This document shows positions 1 to 8,706 of a stretch of 64,000 bases of DNA, one piece after another. The notes under the pieces were generated by a model, which had not been told where the DNA came from, searched no databases, and saw only the letters and a program-made list of their open reading frames with translations. Each line of letters starts with the position of its first letter. The first letter of the stretch is position 1. The DNA lies in NCBI GenBank assembly GCA_029243145.1, contig JAQWSQ010000017.1, positions 1-64,000 of the forward strand, written 5' to 3'. Source of the DNA: Planctomycetaceae bacterium (GTDB taxonomy: Bacteria > Planctomycetota > Planctomycetia > Planctomycetales > Planctomycetaceae). A program made the position numbers and the translations under genes.

Positions 1-1
1 T

Positions 2-565
2 AATCTCAAGCATATTGCTCAAGAGTTAGCAAAATTTTCGTGGTATCTGAACGATGGCGAGACGTTGTTGCCACAAGTGATTGATGCCGCGCGAGAATTA
101 AACAGTCTCAAAAAGGGTGAACGCGTTGTTTTATCGATGTCGCAACTTCGGGAGATCGAAGATCTTCTCAACGGTCTTGAAGAAGAGTCGGAAGACGTGA
201 CATCGGAAGCAGCAGTGGAACCCGACGCGCCTTTGGTGGCTGAGAAGCCAACCGAGACCGCCGATGAGGAGGAAGAAGAAATTCGTGTCGAGCCGCCACG
301 AGGGTTTGGTCCAGGGATGTATGAAAAGATTGTCGCCGATATCCAAACAGCCATTGATGACGGGAATGCCGAAGCAGAGAACCTGACCGAGTTTCAGGGA
401 CAACACGACGAAAAAAATCGCCTGAGCTTTACAGAGATTCGGGTGGAATTGTGGAAAGGTGATTTCTCAGGAAAAACTGCGAAATACACGTTCCGACTTT
501 ATAAAACCGCCTTGGCATCAGCCGCCGGTGAGAACTTGGACATTTGCGTGGATTGCCAACCATGA
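2..565 (+). CDS. Hypothetical acidic protein, 5' end outside window
   Basis: The reading frame is open from base 2, so the gene almost certainly begins before the window; a TTG at 65 is an internal candidate start but has no ribosome binding site. What is visible is about 187 codons: a helical N-terminal part, a Glu/Ala/Pro-rich low-complexity linker with a run of five Glu (about positions 200-290), and a C-terminal domain with alternating beta-type segments ending DICVDCQP. I do not recognise the family. Its stop codon overlaps the ATG of the next gene (ATGA at 562-565), so the two are translationally coupled and probably co-transcribed. No function is assigned. Confidence 0.6.
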   Translation, partial: NLKHIAQELAKFSWYLNDGETLLPQVIDAARELNSLKKGERVVLSMSQLREIEDLLNGLEEESEDVTSEAAVEPDAPLVAEKPTETADEEEEEIRVEPPRGFGPGMYEKIVADIQTAIDDGNAEAENLTEFQGQHDEKNRLSFTEIRVELWKGDFSGKTAKYTFRLYKTALASAAGENLDICVDCQP

Positions 566-1434
566 GTAGTACTGAAGCAATGACACCACCGACTCAGCAA
601 GCGGTCCAGAAATCGGGCGTGCTCAGTCGTGTGAAACGAATATTTGCCGACCTGCAAAAGCAGGAAGCCTTCGAGATTGATGGTCTCGGAGCCGTCAGTC
701 GTCTGACGTTTCTAATGCTCATCGCGAGTTCCGGGCTCGACGACATGGTCGAGTATGTGATGATCGGCCTATGCGTGATCGGTTTCGTGATGCCAGCCAT
801 CTATCGTCAACCCTGGCTCTGGTTTGGGATCAGTGGAGCCATGCTTTACGGCCATGTTCCCCACTGGTACGAAATCGATAATCACAAGTACCTGATGATC
901 TACTGGTGTCTGGCGATGTTCTGCAGTACGTTGCTGCCGGAGAAGCTGAAGGCTAAGTCAATTTCATTCAACGCACGTTGGCTGATTGGATTGTGTTTTC
1001 TGTTTGCCACCTTGTGGAAATTAACGGTTCCTAATTATGTCGATAGTTCGTTCTTCACCTTAACGCTTCTCGAAGACCAGCGATTCTATCCGGCGACCAT
1101 GTCGGTTGGTGGATTGACGGAAGATGACATGCGAGGCATCCATGAGAATCTTCGTGAACTGGAAGTTTTGAGTGGTACTGAGAAATCCGTTATGTTGATG
1201 GAATCGGTGCCTCCCAGGATTCGCTATTTCGCCCAGTTTTTGACATGGTTCACGATTGGTTTTGAAGGCTTGATTGCCGTCTGTTTTTTACCTCTTGGTC
1301 TCAGGTCATTAGATAAAATACGACATTTTGCTTTGCTCATTTTTGGCGTGGGGGTTTACGCACTCGCGACCGTTCAGGGGTTCGGTTTGTTACTGATGAC
1401 CATGGGGACCGCACAATGTCCGATGGGGAAGTAG
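562..1434 (+). CDS. Polytopic membrane protein of unknown function (probably truncated by in-frame TAG)
   Basis: A 290-residue integral membrane protein. The ATG at 562 overlaps the upstream stop and is preferred over the TTG at 544. After a soluble N-terminal stretch of about 45 residues, hydrophobic segments suggest six or more membrane helices, with an extracytoplasmic-type loop around residues 155-215. It resembles unclassified membrane proteins with an HTTM-like look, but no signature motif proves a family. The frame stops at a TAG (1432-1434) just after TAQCPMGK, yet the same frame stays open beyond it and encodes another hydrophobic helix before a TGA at 1510. That suggests the original product was about 25 residues longer. 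The gene is coupled to the preceding acidic protein. Confidence 0.7.
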   Translation: MSSTEAMTPPTQQAVQKSGVLSRVKRIFADLQKQEAFEIDGLGAVSRLTFLMLIASSGLDDMVEYVMIGLCVIGFVMPAIYRQPWLWFGISGAMLYGHVPHWYEIDNHKYLMIYWCLAMFCSTLLPEKLKAKSISFNARWLIGLCFLFATLWKLTVPNYVDSSFFTLTLLEDQRFYPATMSVGGLTEDDMRGIHENLRELEVLSGTEKSVMLMESVPPRIRYFAQFLTWFTIGFEGLIAVCFLPLGLRSLDKIRHFALLIFGVGVYALATVQGFGLLLMTMGTAQCPMGK

Positions 1435-1512
1435 AAAACTCGTGTTGGATTTATCATCGTCTTCTCAATCATTTATCTGTATGGCCTTGGGAAAATGCTG
1501 TTCCAGATGTGA
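1432..1512 (+). other. In-frame amber codon followed by an orphan C-terminal membrane helix
   Basis: Directly seen: TAG at 1432-1434, then 25 sense codons in the same frame, including the hydrophobic stretch GFIIVFSIIYLYG, ending with TGA at 1510-1512. A strong hairpin with a T tract follows only 21 bases later. The position of the terminator fits the TGA, not the TAG, as the ancestral gene end. It is either a nonsense mutation (for example CAG or AAG to TAG) or a sequence error; readthrough is the less likely alternative. Confidence 0.65.
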
Positions 1513-1532
1513 TCGACGATATCGTTCGTTTC

Positions 1533-1566
1533 GCCCGGTTGAGTCTTACTTGACCGGGCTTTTTTT
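1533..1566 (+). terminator. Rho-independent terminator
   Basis: Perfect 7-bp stem GCCCGGT / ACCGGGC separated by a 13-base loop, followed directly by seven T residues. It ends the operon of the first two genes. Confidence 0.85.
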
Positions 1567-1677
1567 GTGCTTTCATCACAGTGAGAGCCGGGTGGCAAAA
1601 TTTTCATGGATGGACGCTGAAACAGAGAGCAAACGCTGATAGAATGCAACCTCGAACAATTTATTGAGGGCCTCTCC

Positions 1678-3150
1678 ATGCAAATCCGTTTGATTCTTGT
1701 TCCGTCATTGTCTGTTTTGATGTCCAGTTTTCTACTCGGTTGTGGAGGAAATGAGCCTGCTCCAGTCTCTTCCACAGGCACGGGGGGCGCATCGGCTCCG
1801 ACAGCCCCAACCGCTCCCGGTGGATCATCGGCTGCGGCACCGACGTTTTCCGGGGCTCCTTCATTTTCTGCACCGACGGTCGGCTCCTCATCGAGTGGTT
1901 CTGTTTCAAGTGCAGACACTCCCGACGCAGTCGTCAAGCAATTTTTGGCAGCCGTTGAAAACAACGAGTTCGAGCGAATCTGGGATCTCTTACCCAAAAG
2001 TTATCAGACCCAAATTAACGGGTTGTTTCAGGAATTTGGCGCACAGGTCGATGCAGATCTTTGGAATAAATCTTTCAATATGGCAAATCGGTACATCAGC
2101 ACGATGCTCACCAAAGAGGAAATGGTTTATCAGACGCCCGAAATGCAGGAGCAATTAAATACCATCAAATCCTCTGCTGCCATGATGGGGGCTGGCACCG
2201 TTGACTGGCTCACTGTTGAAAAGCTGCGTAGTCTGTCTGATCCATTCAATAAAATTTCGATTCTCTTAATCAATTCTGAATTCAGCAGTTCACAAAAACT
2301 GAAATCATTTGATGGCCGTGTGTTCTTTGCGAAAACCATCAGCCCAATCGCCGAAAACCTGCGAACACTTGTGGAGTTGATTGTTGAAGAGGCATCGCAG
2401 GTTGAAGAATTGAAATCGAATCCTCAAATTCAAATGTTATTACAACAGGCAGATATCGGCAAGTTCTTTGATGGCATTAAAGTCTCTGTAAAAACTCAGC
2501 AGGAGGAGTCTGCTGTAGTCGTCATTAAGGTCATGGGAACACCCACTGAGTTCAGCATGGTCAAAGTAGAAGGGAAGTGGATTCCGCAGAGTATGGCGGG
2601 AATGTTTTCACTGTCGATGGGAATGGCAAAAGCCCAAATCCCCATGCTGGCTCAACAAGTCAACATGATGAAAGATCGAGTCCTACCCGCGTTAGATGAA
2701 GTCGAACCATTGATTGCAGCCGTACAAAAGGCCAATACACAAGACGAGTTCAATGCAGCCTATACAGAGATGAATTCTCAAGCACCCCAGATTGTCGCGA
2801 ATGCTCTCGGGATGCCGGGTTTGAGCGCGATGCTCGGAGCGGGGGCCGTGAAAGTCAGCCCGGTGACGATTGAGGTGACTTCAGAGGTTTCCGAGGCACA
2901 ACTTGGGGAACTAATTAAGCAATTGGAAGGGCTTACCGATGTCCCTGAAAAAGCCATCTCGCTACCCAAGCGTTCGGGGGCAACTCTTACGATTGAAATG
3001 ACTCCCGTGACTAACCCGCAGAAGTTTGCCGATTTGATCACGTTCGCCAAATCGGTCGAGTACGATGCAACTCGCAGAACAATCGTGTTGCAACTGGAAC
3101 CTCCACCCGAACCCGAAACCTCTGAATCTACTGAGCCAACCAAGGAATGA
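1678..3150 (+). CDS. Predicted lipoprotein, planctomycete type, unknown function
   Basis: A 490-residue exported protein. The N-terminus is a lipoprotein signal with a basic start, a hydrophobic core and the lipobox LLGC (Cys22), followed by a Ser/Thr/Pro/Gly/Ala-rich linker to about residue 78. The next part begins with a DAVVKQFLAAVENN-type helix typical of NTF2/DUF4878-like stress domains that often follow lipoprotein linkers; the remaining 350 residues are mostly helical, and the C-terminus ends with an acidic Pro/Glu-rich tail. The ATG is chosen because it gives a complete signal peptide. It follows a terminator and stands alone, convergent with the kinase gene downstream. Membrane-anchored export is well supported; the biochemical role is unknown. 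Confidence 0.75.
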   Translation: MQIRLILVPSLSVLMSSFLLGCGGNEPAPVSSTGTGGASAPTAPTAPGGSSAAAPTFSGAPSFSAPTVGSSSSGSVSSADTPDAVVKQFLAAVENNEFERIWDLLPKSYQTQINGLFQEFGAQVDADLWNKSFNMANRYISTMLTKEEMVYQTPEMQEQLNTIKSSAAMMGAGTVDWLTVEKLRSLSDPFNKISILLINSEFSSSQKLKSFDGRVFFAKTISPIAENLRTLVELIVEEASQVEELKSNPQIQMLLQQADIGKFFDGIKVSVKTQQEESAVVVIKVMGTPTEFSMVKVEGKWIPQSMAGMFSLSMGMAKAQIPMLAQQVNMMKDRVLPALDEVEPLIAAVQKANTQDEFNAAYTEMNSQAPQIVANALGMPGLSAMLGAGAVKVSPVTIEVTSEVSEAQLGELIKQLEGLTDVPEKAISLPKRSGATLTIEMTPVTNPQKFADLITFAKSVEYDATRRTIVLQLEPPPEPETSESTEPTKE

Positions 3151-3171
3151 TGCTGTGTCGCGATTTGGTCT

Positions 3172-3195
3172 GCTACCGAGTTGGTGAGTGGTAGC
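3172..3195. terminator. Possible bidirectional hairpin between convergent genes
   Basis: Six-base inverted repeat GCTACC / GGTAGC lies in the 66-base gap between the convergent lipoprotein and kinase genes. There is no T tract on either side, so termination is only a guess from position. Confidence 0.3.
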
Positions 3196-3216
3196 GGGAA
3201 AGGCCACTATACTGTT

Positions 3217-4281
3217 CTAATCGATAAACGCAGTTTCCAGTGCTTTGCGACGGAATCCTCGAATTGCGTCGATCAATTCCAACATCGATTGGTAGCGATC
3301 TTCTTTGTCTTTCTGTAACGCTTTCATACAGATCTGGGAAAGCAGCAGTGGCACTTCCCGATCAGGTGCGATTTCGTGCAAGTCCGGAGGGACGACATTG
3401 ACGATATTGTGGAATGTGTCTTTGACGGTCTTCCCTCGCGAGGCATCTTGCAATGACAGCAACTCGTAGAGTACGACCCCCATACTATAAACATCAGTGC
3501 GTTCGTCGATCTCGGCCCCTTCCACTTGTTCGGGCGACATGTACAAAGGAGTTCCCGGGCGTTTTCCGGTGCCCGTCAAGCGATCAACTTCTTCTTCTGA
3601 ATTGATGCTGGGGATGTGTTGCTCTTGCGTGATTCGTTCGTCTTCCGCTTGAGGAATGTCCCAAACTTTGGCGACTCCCCAATCGAGCAACACAACCTCA
3701 CCGAAAAATCCGACCAAAATATTCGCCGGTTTGATGTCGCGGTGGACCACTCCATGCGCGTGGGCATAGGCCAGTGCATTGCAGACCTGGATCAGGACTC
3801 CGAGAACGCGCTCAAGGGTGTATGTCGCCTCGGCGTCCTTGTCTTTCTTTTGCAATAAATTGATGACTTCGCGAAGTGTTTCACCTTCGACTTTTTTCAT
3901 AGTGAAGTATAGTTTGCCTTCGACATCGACGCCGATATCGTAGACCGGCACAGTGTTGGGATGCTGAAGTTGTGCGGTCACGCGTGCTTCACGGACGAAT
4001 CGGCGACGTTCATATTCATCTTCGGCAATCGAGCGATGCAATGTCTTGAACGCGACATGTCGCGCCAGATTCTTGTCCAGACAACTATACAGCTCCGCTT
4101 TACCGCCTTTGGCCATCGGCTTGAAATTGGCGTAACGGGTGAATCCGTTGGAGAAATATTTGGGAAGTTGTTTGTCGGTTTCCGAAAGCGAAATTTTGGG
4201 ATAGTTATCCTGCTTTTGAAGCATGGGTATGTCGTCCGTTGACGGATGTGTGTGGGACTCTTCGTGTGGGCTGTCTGACAT
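3217..4281 (-). CDS. Hanks-type serine/threonine protein kinase
   Basis: A 354-residue eukaryotic-like kinase that transfers phosphate from ATP to Ser/Thr of protein targets. The glycine-rich loop region is around residues 57-62, the ATP-binding lysine is in VAFKT (Lys79), the catalytic loop HRDIKPAN has Asp182, and the activation segment ends at GTPLYMSPEQ (243-252). The usual DFG magnesium motif is DWG (200-202), a substitution common in planctomycete kinases. There is no transmembrane helix and no PASTA, WD40 or TPR extension, so it is predicted to be cytoplasmic. It is monocistronic. Its partners are unknown; FHA-domain proteins, the usual phosphothreonine readers, are encoded in the Tad locus 27 kb away, but no link is shown. 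Confidence 0.93.
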   Translation of the reverse strand: MSDSPHEESHTHPSTDDIPMLQKQDNYPKISLSETDKQLPKYFSNGFTRYANFKPMAKGGKAELYSCLDKNLARHVAFKTLHRSIAEDEYERRRFVREARVTAQLQHPNTVPVYDIGVDVEGKLYFTMKKVEGETLREVINLLQKKDKDAEATYTLERVLGVLIQVCNALAYAHAHGVVHRDIKPANILVGFFGEVVLLDWGVAKVWDIPQAEDERITQEQHIPSINSEEEVDRLTGTGKRPGTPLYMSPEQVEGAEIDERTDVYSMGVVLYELLSLQDASRGKTVKDTFHNIVNVVPPDLHEIAPDREVPLLLSQICMKALQKDKEDRYQSMLELIDAIRGFRRKALETAFID

Positions 4282-4433
4282 CAGTGTAAATCAACTCTGA
4301 CTTTTCGACGAGGTGTATTTACCGAAAAATCGGAATCGGGGCGAATTCGGAAACTCCCGGATTGGCTTTTGATTCCTCCGCTGTGGTCCTTCACAATAGA
4401 TCTAGAAACTAAAACCGTTTAGATGAGGATGGC

Positions 4434-5837
4434 ATGATGGCCGATGTGAAGGATTTTGGAGCAGTGGGTGATGGAGTCGCCGATGATACCGTTGCCATTC
4501 AACATGCCGTCGAGATGGGGGAAGGGATTGTTGAATTCGGACGTGGGAATTATCGAATTACGCAGACAATACAGGTCGATTTGGCACAACACAGCCGCAC
4601 TTCGATTCACGGTTCTGACGGGGTCGCGAAAGTCATTATGGCCGGTCCCGGTCCCGCTTTTTTCTTTCAGGGGACACACGCCAAGACGGCCGACCCCGGC
4701 GGGTTTCGTCCTGAAGAATGGGAACACGAGCGGATGCCGATGGTGAGCGGCATCGAGATTACCGGCGATCATCCTGAAGCAGACGGGATTCGGATTGAGG
4801 GGGTGATGCAACCAACATTGCGCGGTGTCTTGATTCATCAGGTCCGCACGGCCGTCCATCTCACCAGCCGCAACCGAAACGTGATCATCGACCATTGTCA
4901 CTTCTATAATAATACTGGCGTTGGCGTTCATTTTGATGGTGTGAATCTCCATCAAACCAATATCACAGGCAACCACATCAGCTATAACAGGTTGGGTGGA
5001 ATTCGGATCGAAAACAGCGAGATTCGAAATCTGCAGATCACCGGCAACGATATCGAATACAACAATAATCGTGCTCACAAAGTTCCCGATGCCGATGGCG
5101 TCCCGACCGCAGAAATCTATATTCATGTGGGAGAAGAAAGTGTTCGTGAAGTCACAATCGCCAGCAACACAATTCAGGCGACTTATTCTCCCAACGGAGC
5201 CAATATTCATTTGATCGGAACAGGAGGAGGCATCGATCACAAGCTCGGCATGATGACCATCACGGGGAATGTGATTGGCAGTCAAGAGACAAACGTGCAT
5301 TTGGAATCCGTTCGCGGTGTGACGTTGACCGGAAATTACATTTACTCGGGCCATCATCGTAATTTATGGGTACAGGATTCTCGTAACATTGTTGTCGGCA
5401 GCAATGTGATCGGCCACAATCCCGACTATCGAAAGAATGAATTGGCGACGGGAGTCCGATTCGAAAATTCCAAAAACTGTATTTTGCAGGGTACTTTGAT
5501 TCAGGACTCTCAAGCTGGCATGCATACCGTTCCTGATGTTGTCCCCATTCAGCGCGCAGGGTTAGTCGAACTGATTGACTGTCAGGGAATGACATTAAGC
5601 GGAGTCCAAATTCTCGAAGGAGAGCCGTATAGTTTGTATGTCGAGAATTGTGATGATACGATTCTGACCGGCTGCACCATTCTCGATCAGCGTTCACCGA
5701 AGCAGTCGCTTGCTTCGATTCGTTGGAAAGGGGCGGGATCCGGGAATATGATTACTGGTTGCCGCATCGGAACTGGGACGCAGACAGATATCGAATCAGA
5801 TGGAGAACTCTTACATCCTCACCTGATTGGTGATTGA
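4434..5837 (+). CDS. Right-handed parallel beta-helix (pectate-lyase-superfamily) protein
   Basis: A 467-residue protein opening with DFGAVGDGVADDTVAIQHA, the hallmark of the pectate_lyase_3 / GH28-like fold, followed by many rungs of the NxITGNxI type through to the end, which mark a right-handed beta-helix. No signal peptide is visible, which is unusual because most relatives act outside the cell. The ATG at 4434 is preceded by GAGGA at suitable spacing; a second ATG follows immediately. Candidate catalytic residues cannot be assigned from sequence alone, so it could be a glycoside hydrolase, lyase, epimerase or carbohydrate-binding protein. Confidence is high for the fold and low for the reaction. 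Confidence 0.85.
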   Translation: MMADVKDFGAVGDGVADDTVAIQHAVEMGEGIVEFGRGNYRITQTIQVDLAQHSRTSIHGSDGVAKVIMAGPGPAFFFQGTHAKTADPGGFRPEEWEHERMPMVSGIEITGDHPEADGIRIEGVMQPTLRGVLIHQVRTAVHLTSRNRNVIIDHCHFYNNTGVGVHFDGVNLHQTNITGNHISYNRLGGIRIENSEIRNLQITGNDIEYNNNRAHKVPDADGVPTAEIYIHVGEESVREVTIASNTIQATYSPNGANIHLIGTGGGIDHKLGMMTITGNVIGSQETNVHLESVRGVTLTGNYIYSGHHRNLWVQDSRNIVVGSNVIGHNPDYRKNELATGVRFENSKNCILQGTLIQDSQAGMHTVPDVVPIQRAGLVELIDCQGMTLSGVQILEGEPYSLYVENCDDTILTGCTILDQRSPKQSLASIRWKGAGSGNMITGCRIGTGTQTDIESDGELLHPHLIGD

Positions 5838-5883
5838 TTCCGAGTAGAATGATGTCACTCGACTTAATGCTAAGGGGACTACG

Positions 5884-6109
5884 ATGGGAAGCTTGATCTG
5901 GGTAATTCTGCTGGGAATGTTGGCAGGCTGGCAGCTTTGGATTGCTTGGCAATCTGATTGTGGGAGTTGTCGGTAGTGTATTGGGGAGTTTCACTGCTTC
6001 CTTGATTGGTCTGGCGGCAACTGGTTTGTTGGGAGAATTATTGGTCGCCGTGGCGGGGGCGATCCTGTTTCTTTGGCTCGTCAATTACTTCTCAGGCAAG
6101 AAAAATTAA
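5884..6109 (+). pseudogene. GlsB/YeaQ/YmgE-family small membrane protein, frameshifted
   Basis: The ATG at 5884 begins MGSLIWVILLGMLAGW, the typical first helix of the GlsB/YeaQ/YmgE (transglycosylase-associated) family. That frame runs into a TAG after about 30 codons. The remaining family signature, GLLGNLIVGVVGSVLG with two more hydrophobic segments ending in FSGKKN, continues in the neighbouring frame to a TAA at 6107. The switch must lie near 5925-5940. Joined, the product would be about 75-80 residues with three membrane helices, the normal family size. The family is linked to general stress responses, but its mechanism is unclear. It is either a pseudogene or an assembly indel. Confidence 0.7.
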
Positions 6110-6172
6110 CCACACCGTACGGATAGAATGCTCAAATCACAGACTGCGACTGTTGATTTTGCTAAGTCGGTT

Positions 6173-7378
6173 TCAGAACACCGTTCGGTCCGGCTCAGTC
6201 GCGAGTTGTTCAGGAGGCTCTTTGATGTCATACCCCCAAGGTTGACGAGAGAGAAACTCTTGCAACGATTTGGCCGCTTCCTGATGCCCAAACTCACTCA
6301 AATGTCCTGACCGCCTAGGGAAATACTCTTTACTCGCAGGGAATTTTCCCAATTCCAGTCCCGTTCGAAATGTTCGCTCTAGCGAGAGGAATGGAATCTG
6401 TGCCGATGTTGTGATCTGTTCCAGGCGTTCGAGTGGCAGGTCTCGTGAGATCTTTTGAGTAGGGTTTTCACGATGAACCTTGGCCACGAACTCTGCTAAA
6501 ATATCGGGGTAGATTGTGTTCCCATTCGGCATGGTCATGACCAGGAACTTTGCTCCATCGGCTTCGACATCGTCTCGAAACATAGGCAAAATCACATTTA
6601 GCAGTTTCCACGAGTGATCAAATTTGGCAAGTGGCGGGTCGAAGTAAATTTTGTCTCGCAGGTTAATTTGGTCGGTCTTTGAATTCCACGTTTTTCGCAA
6701 GCGATTGAGACGCTGTTTTTGCCAGATATAGAACCGCGAATGTTCGTTGAGCAGATTGTTGGCTTGTTGAGTCGATGGATTTTGTGTGACGAGTTTCAGT
6801 TCGTCATGTTCATTAAAGTCATAGTTTGCCAGAGGATTAGTCGATAATCGTGGGTTCAAGTCCACCAAATCGGTCGACATGCCGAAACATAAAATGACGA
6901 TGTCCGGGTCACACTGCCGAACATGATGCAGATATCGAACATGTTGGTCTGCGGTCCCCGTTCCGGGGACTCCGAAATTCAATACTTCCCACTGCATGCC
7001 GTCACGGTTTTGATTCAGAAGGGTTTCTAACTGTTCCGTGAAAACCTGATCCTGCGGAACTTGTTCTGCGGCAACAAACGAGTCTCCCAGAACGGCAATG
7101 CGTTTGATGTCGGGTGGCTTGGGAATGATGGGTTCATGATCTCGGAACCCGAGAAAGTTGGTTTTAAGTCGGATAAATCTTTGTGTTTCTTTGTTCCAGA
7201 CTTTGTGGTCAACATTCGGTGACAGATGTCGACAATGTTCGCCCCGCACAATCAACTCGAAAGGTGTTTCGATCAGATGCCGGCAACATAACTCCAAAGT
7301 AAAAAGGATGGCGACGATGTTCAGGCATGCCAAGCCGATACGTCGAAGTCGAGTTGTTGCCAATTTAAAGACGGTCAT
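6173..7378 (-). CDS. Membrane-anchored SGNH/GDSL-like protein, polysaccharide acetylation context
   Basis: A 401-residue protein with a single N-terminal signal anchor (about residues 13-30) and an extracytoplasmic domain. Block I of the SGNH fold is seen as AVLGDSF (Ser100 candidate nucleophile), block II as NFGVPGTGTADQ, then a DIVILCFG strand. The C-terminal His block reads RRSGHLSEFGH, where the Asp usually found two residues before the His in DGH-type motifs is Ser. That may mean altered catalysis. It lies downstream of a broken paralogue and an AlgI-like MBOAT gene on the same strand, the arrangement seen in alginate-type O-acetylation systems where SGNH proteins move acetyl groups to sugar polymers. 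That role is inferred from context. Confidence 0.75.
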   Translation of the reverse strand: MTVFKLATTRLRRIGLACLNIVAILFTLELCCRHLIETPFELIVRGEHCRHLSPNVDHKVWNKETQRFIRLKTNFLGFRDHEPIIPKPPDIKRIAVLGDSFVAAEQVPQDQVFTEQLETLLNQNRDGMQWEVLNFGVPGTGTADQHVRYLHHVRQCDPDIVILCFGMSTDLVDLNPRLSTNPLANYDFNEHDELKLVTQNPSTQQANNLLNEHSRFYIWQKQRLNRLRKTWNSKTDQINLRDKIYFDPPLAKFDHSWKLLNVILPMFRDDVEADGAKFLVMTMPNGNTIYPDILAEFVAKVHRENPTQKISRDLPLERLEQITTSAQIPFLSLERTFRTGLELGKFPASKEYFPRRSGHLSEFGHQEAAKSLQEFLSRQPWGYDIKEPPEQLATEPDRTVF

Positions 7379-7433
7379 GTCTGATGTTCAAAACTAAAAA
7401 TGGAAAAATGGATGGTCTGTGTGTGCTTAAGTA

Positions 7434-8656
7434 TCACAATGGCTCATTGGTTGGTTCGACAGCGATATGTTGAGCAGGTTGAAGAGAGTTCTCAGCCGGT
7501 TGATTCCACCAGGGTTGCGATTGTAGAAACTTATAAAGAGAGTCGGCAACAACTTCATGACCGAAAGGTGTCAGGTGCCCTTTGCGGTTGTAGTGAATAT
7601 TTTGTTTGCTATCTAATTCTCCCGACTCATAACCTTTCTGAAATTGTAGTTCCAGTGGCAGTAACGGAATTCCTACTTTCTCGCATATGGAACTCAGTAT
7701 CTCTATTGGTTGATTTCGAGACATCTGTTGTGTATATCCCTGCTCATGAGCGTTATCGACGAGAGCTTGCCAAGTGTCATCGTAAACTGTGATTCCGGTT
7801 GGCATGCCAACAATTAAAAAAATGGCACTATCTGCTACAACATCACTTCGGAACTTGAGTAGCATTTCTGCCAATTGATTGATTGTTCCTGCTCTGTGGT
7901 TAAGGGGTCAAAGTAGTATGTGTCATTATGATGGATTGGTCTTGAGAGAGACCGGTAATTGAAGATAGGTACCAATCGGTGTTTCAGAAAATCGACTCTC
8001 GCTTTCTGCCATTCGTAAAGTTTGATATTTGAATCCAAAAAACTCTTGAACCCAACAAATGCCTGTTCCTGAAGTTCAGTCGGGGACCTCTCTTTAAGAG
8101 TGTTTCTTCTCGTTCTGCTGGTCTGTAAGTCCGACCCTCCGAGGTCTTGTTCCATTCCAAAGCATAGAATGACGATGTCGGGTTCGCATTGCCTGATGTG
8201 GTGAAGATATCGAAGATGTTGGTCGAGAGGACCTGTACTCATTACCCCAAAATTTATTACTTCCCAATCGTTATTCCTGTTTGTTTCATTCTCTAACTGC
8301 TGTTCTAGGATATCCGAGAAACGGTGCTCTGATTCGACCTGTATTGCATCAACGTATGAATCGCCAATAATTGCAATTCGGGAAATGCCTTTTGGTTTGG
8401 GGATTGCGGGTTCATGATCGCGAAAACCGAGCGAATTGGTCTGAATATGAACGAGCTGTCCACTTTCGATATTGATTTTCATCATATCAATATTCGGAAT
8501 TAAAGTGAGGGTCGACCGGTTACGGATAACAATATTATTCTCTTGGTTCGTGAAATATTGGCAACTGATTTCCAGCGTGAGAAGTATAGCGACAACATTC
8601 ATCAGCCACTTGATAGCGAACCGAAGCCGTCTTCGTGTTGATGACTGTAAAATCAT
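7434..8656 (-). pseudogene. Second SGNH-like paralogue, frameshifted at a CAAT repeat
   Basis: Start ATG at 8656 (MILQSSTRRR), signal anchor, then LGFRDHEPAIPKP, AIIGDSY and NFGVMSTGPLDQHLRYLHH, each closely matching the preceding entry's protein. The frame ends prematurely after about 273 codons at TGCTACTCAAG... beyond base 7874, and the remainder (FRSDVVADSAIFLIVG through GHLTPFGHE) continues in another frame to a TGA at 7434. The break coincides with three tandem ATTG units on the plus strand (7874-7885). Adding one unit restores one continuous frame that aligns with the paralogue through the break. It is either a recent frameshift, a slippage-prone switch, or an assembly error. Intact length would be about 408 residues. 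Confidence 0.8.
7874..7885. repeat. (ATTG)3 tetranucleotide repeat at the frameshift
   Basis: Three perfect ATTG units on the plus strand (CAAT in the gene sense). Because the unit length is not a multiple of three, gain or loss of a unit changes the reading frame. Four units, rather than three, would reconnect the two halves of the SGNH-like gene. Confidence 0.85.
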
Positions 8657-8706
8657 AATTTGGCGCTCAGCGCGGGGTTCGGGGTTTAATTCGGTGGTAG
8701 GTCGTT

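Noticed and set aside
1442-1639. Open frame of 65 codons after the membrane protein
   Set aside because: It overlaps the orphan C-terminal helix and a strong terminator, and its composition is not protein-like.
4419-5357. 312-codon open frame on the minus strand
   Set aside because: It is fully antisense to the beta-helix gene, whose motifs are unambiguous; the length reflects repeated rungs.
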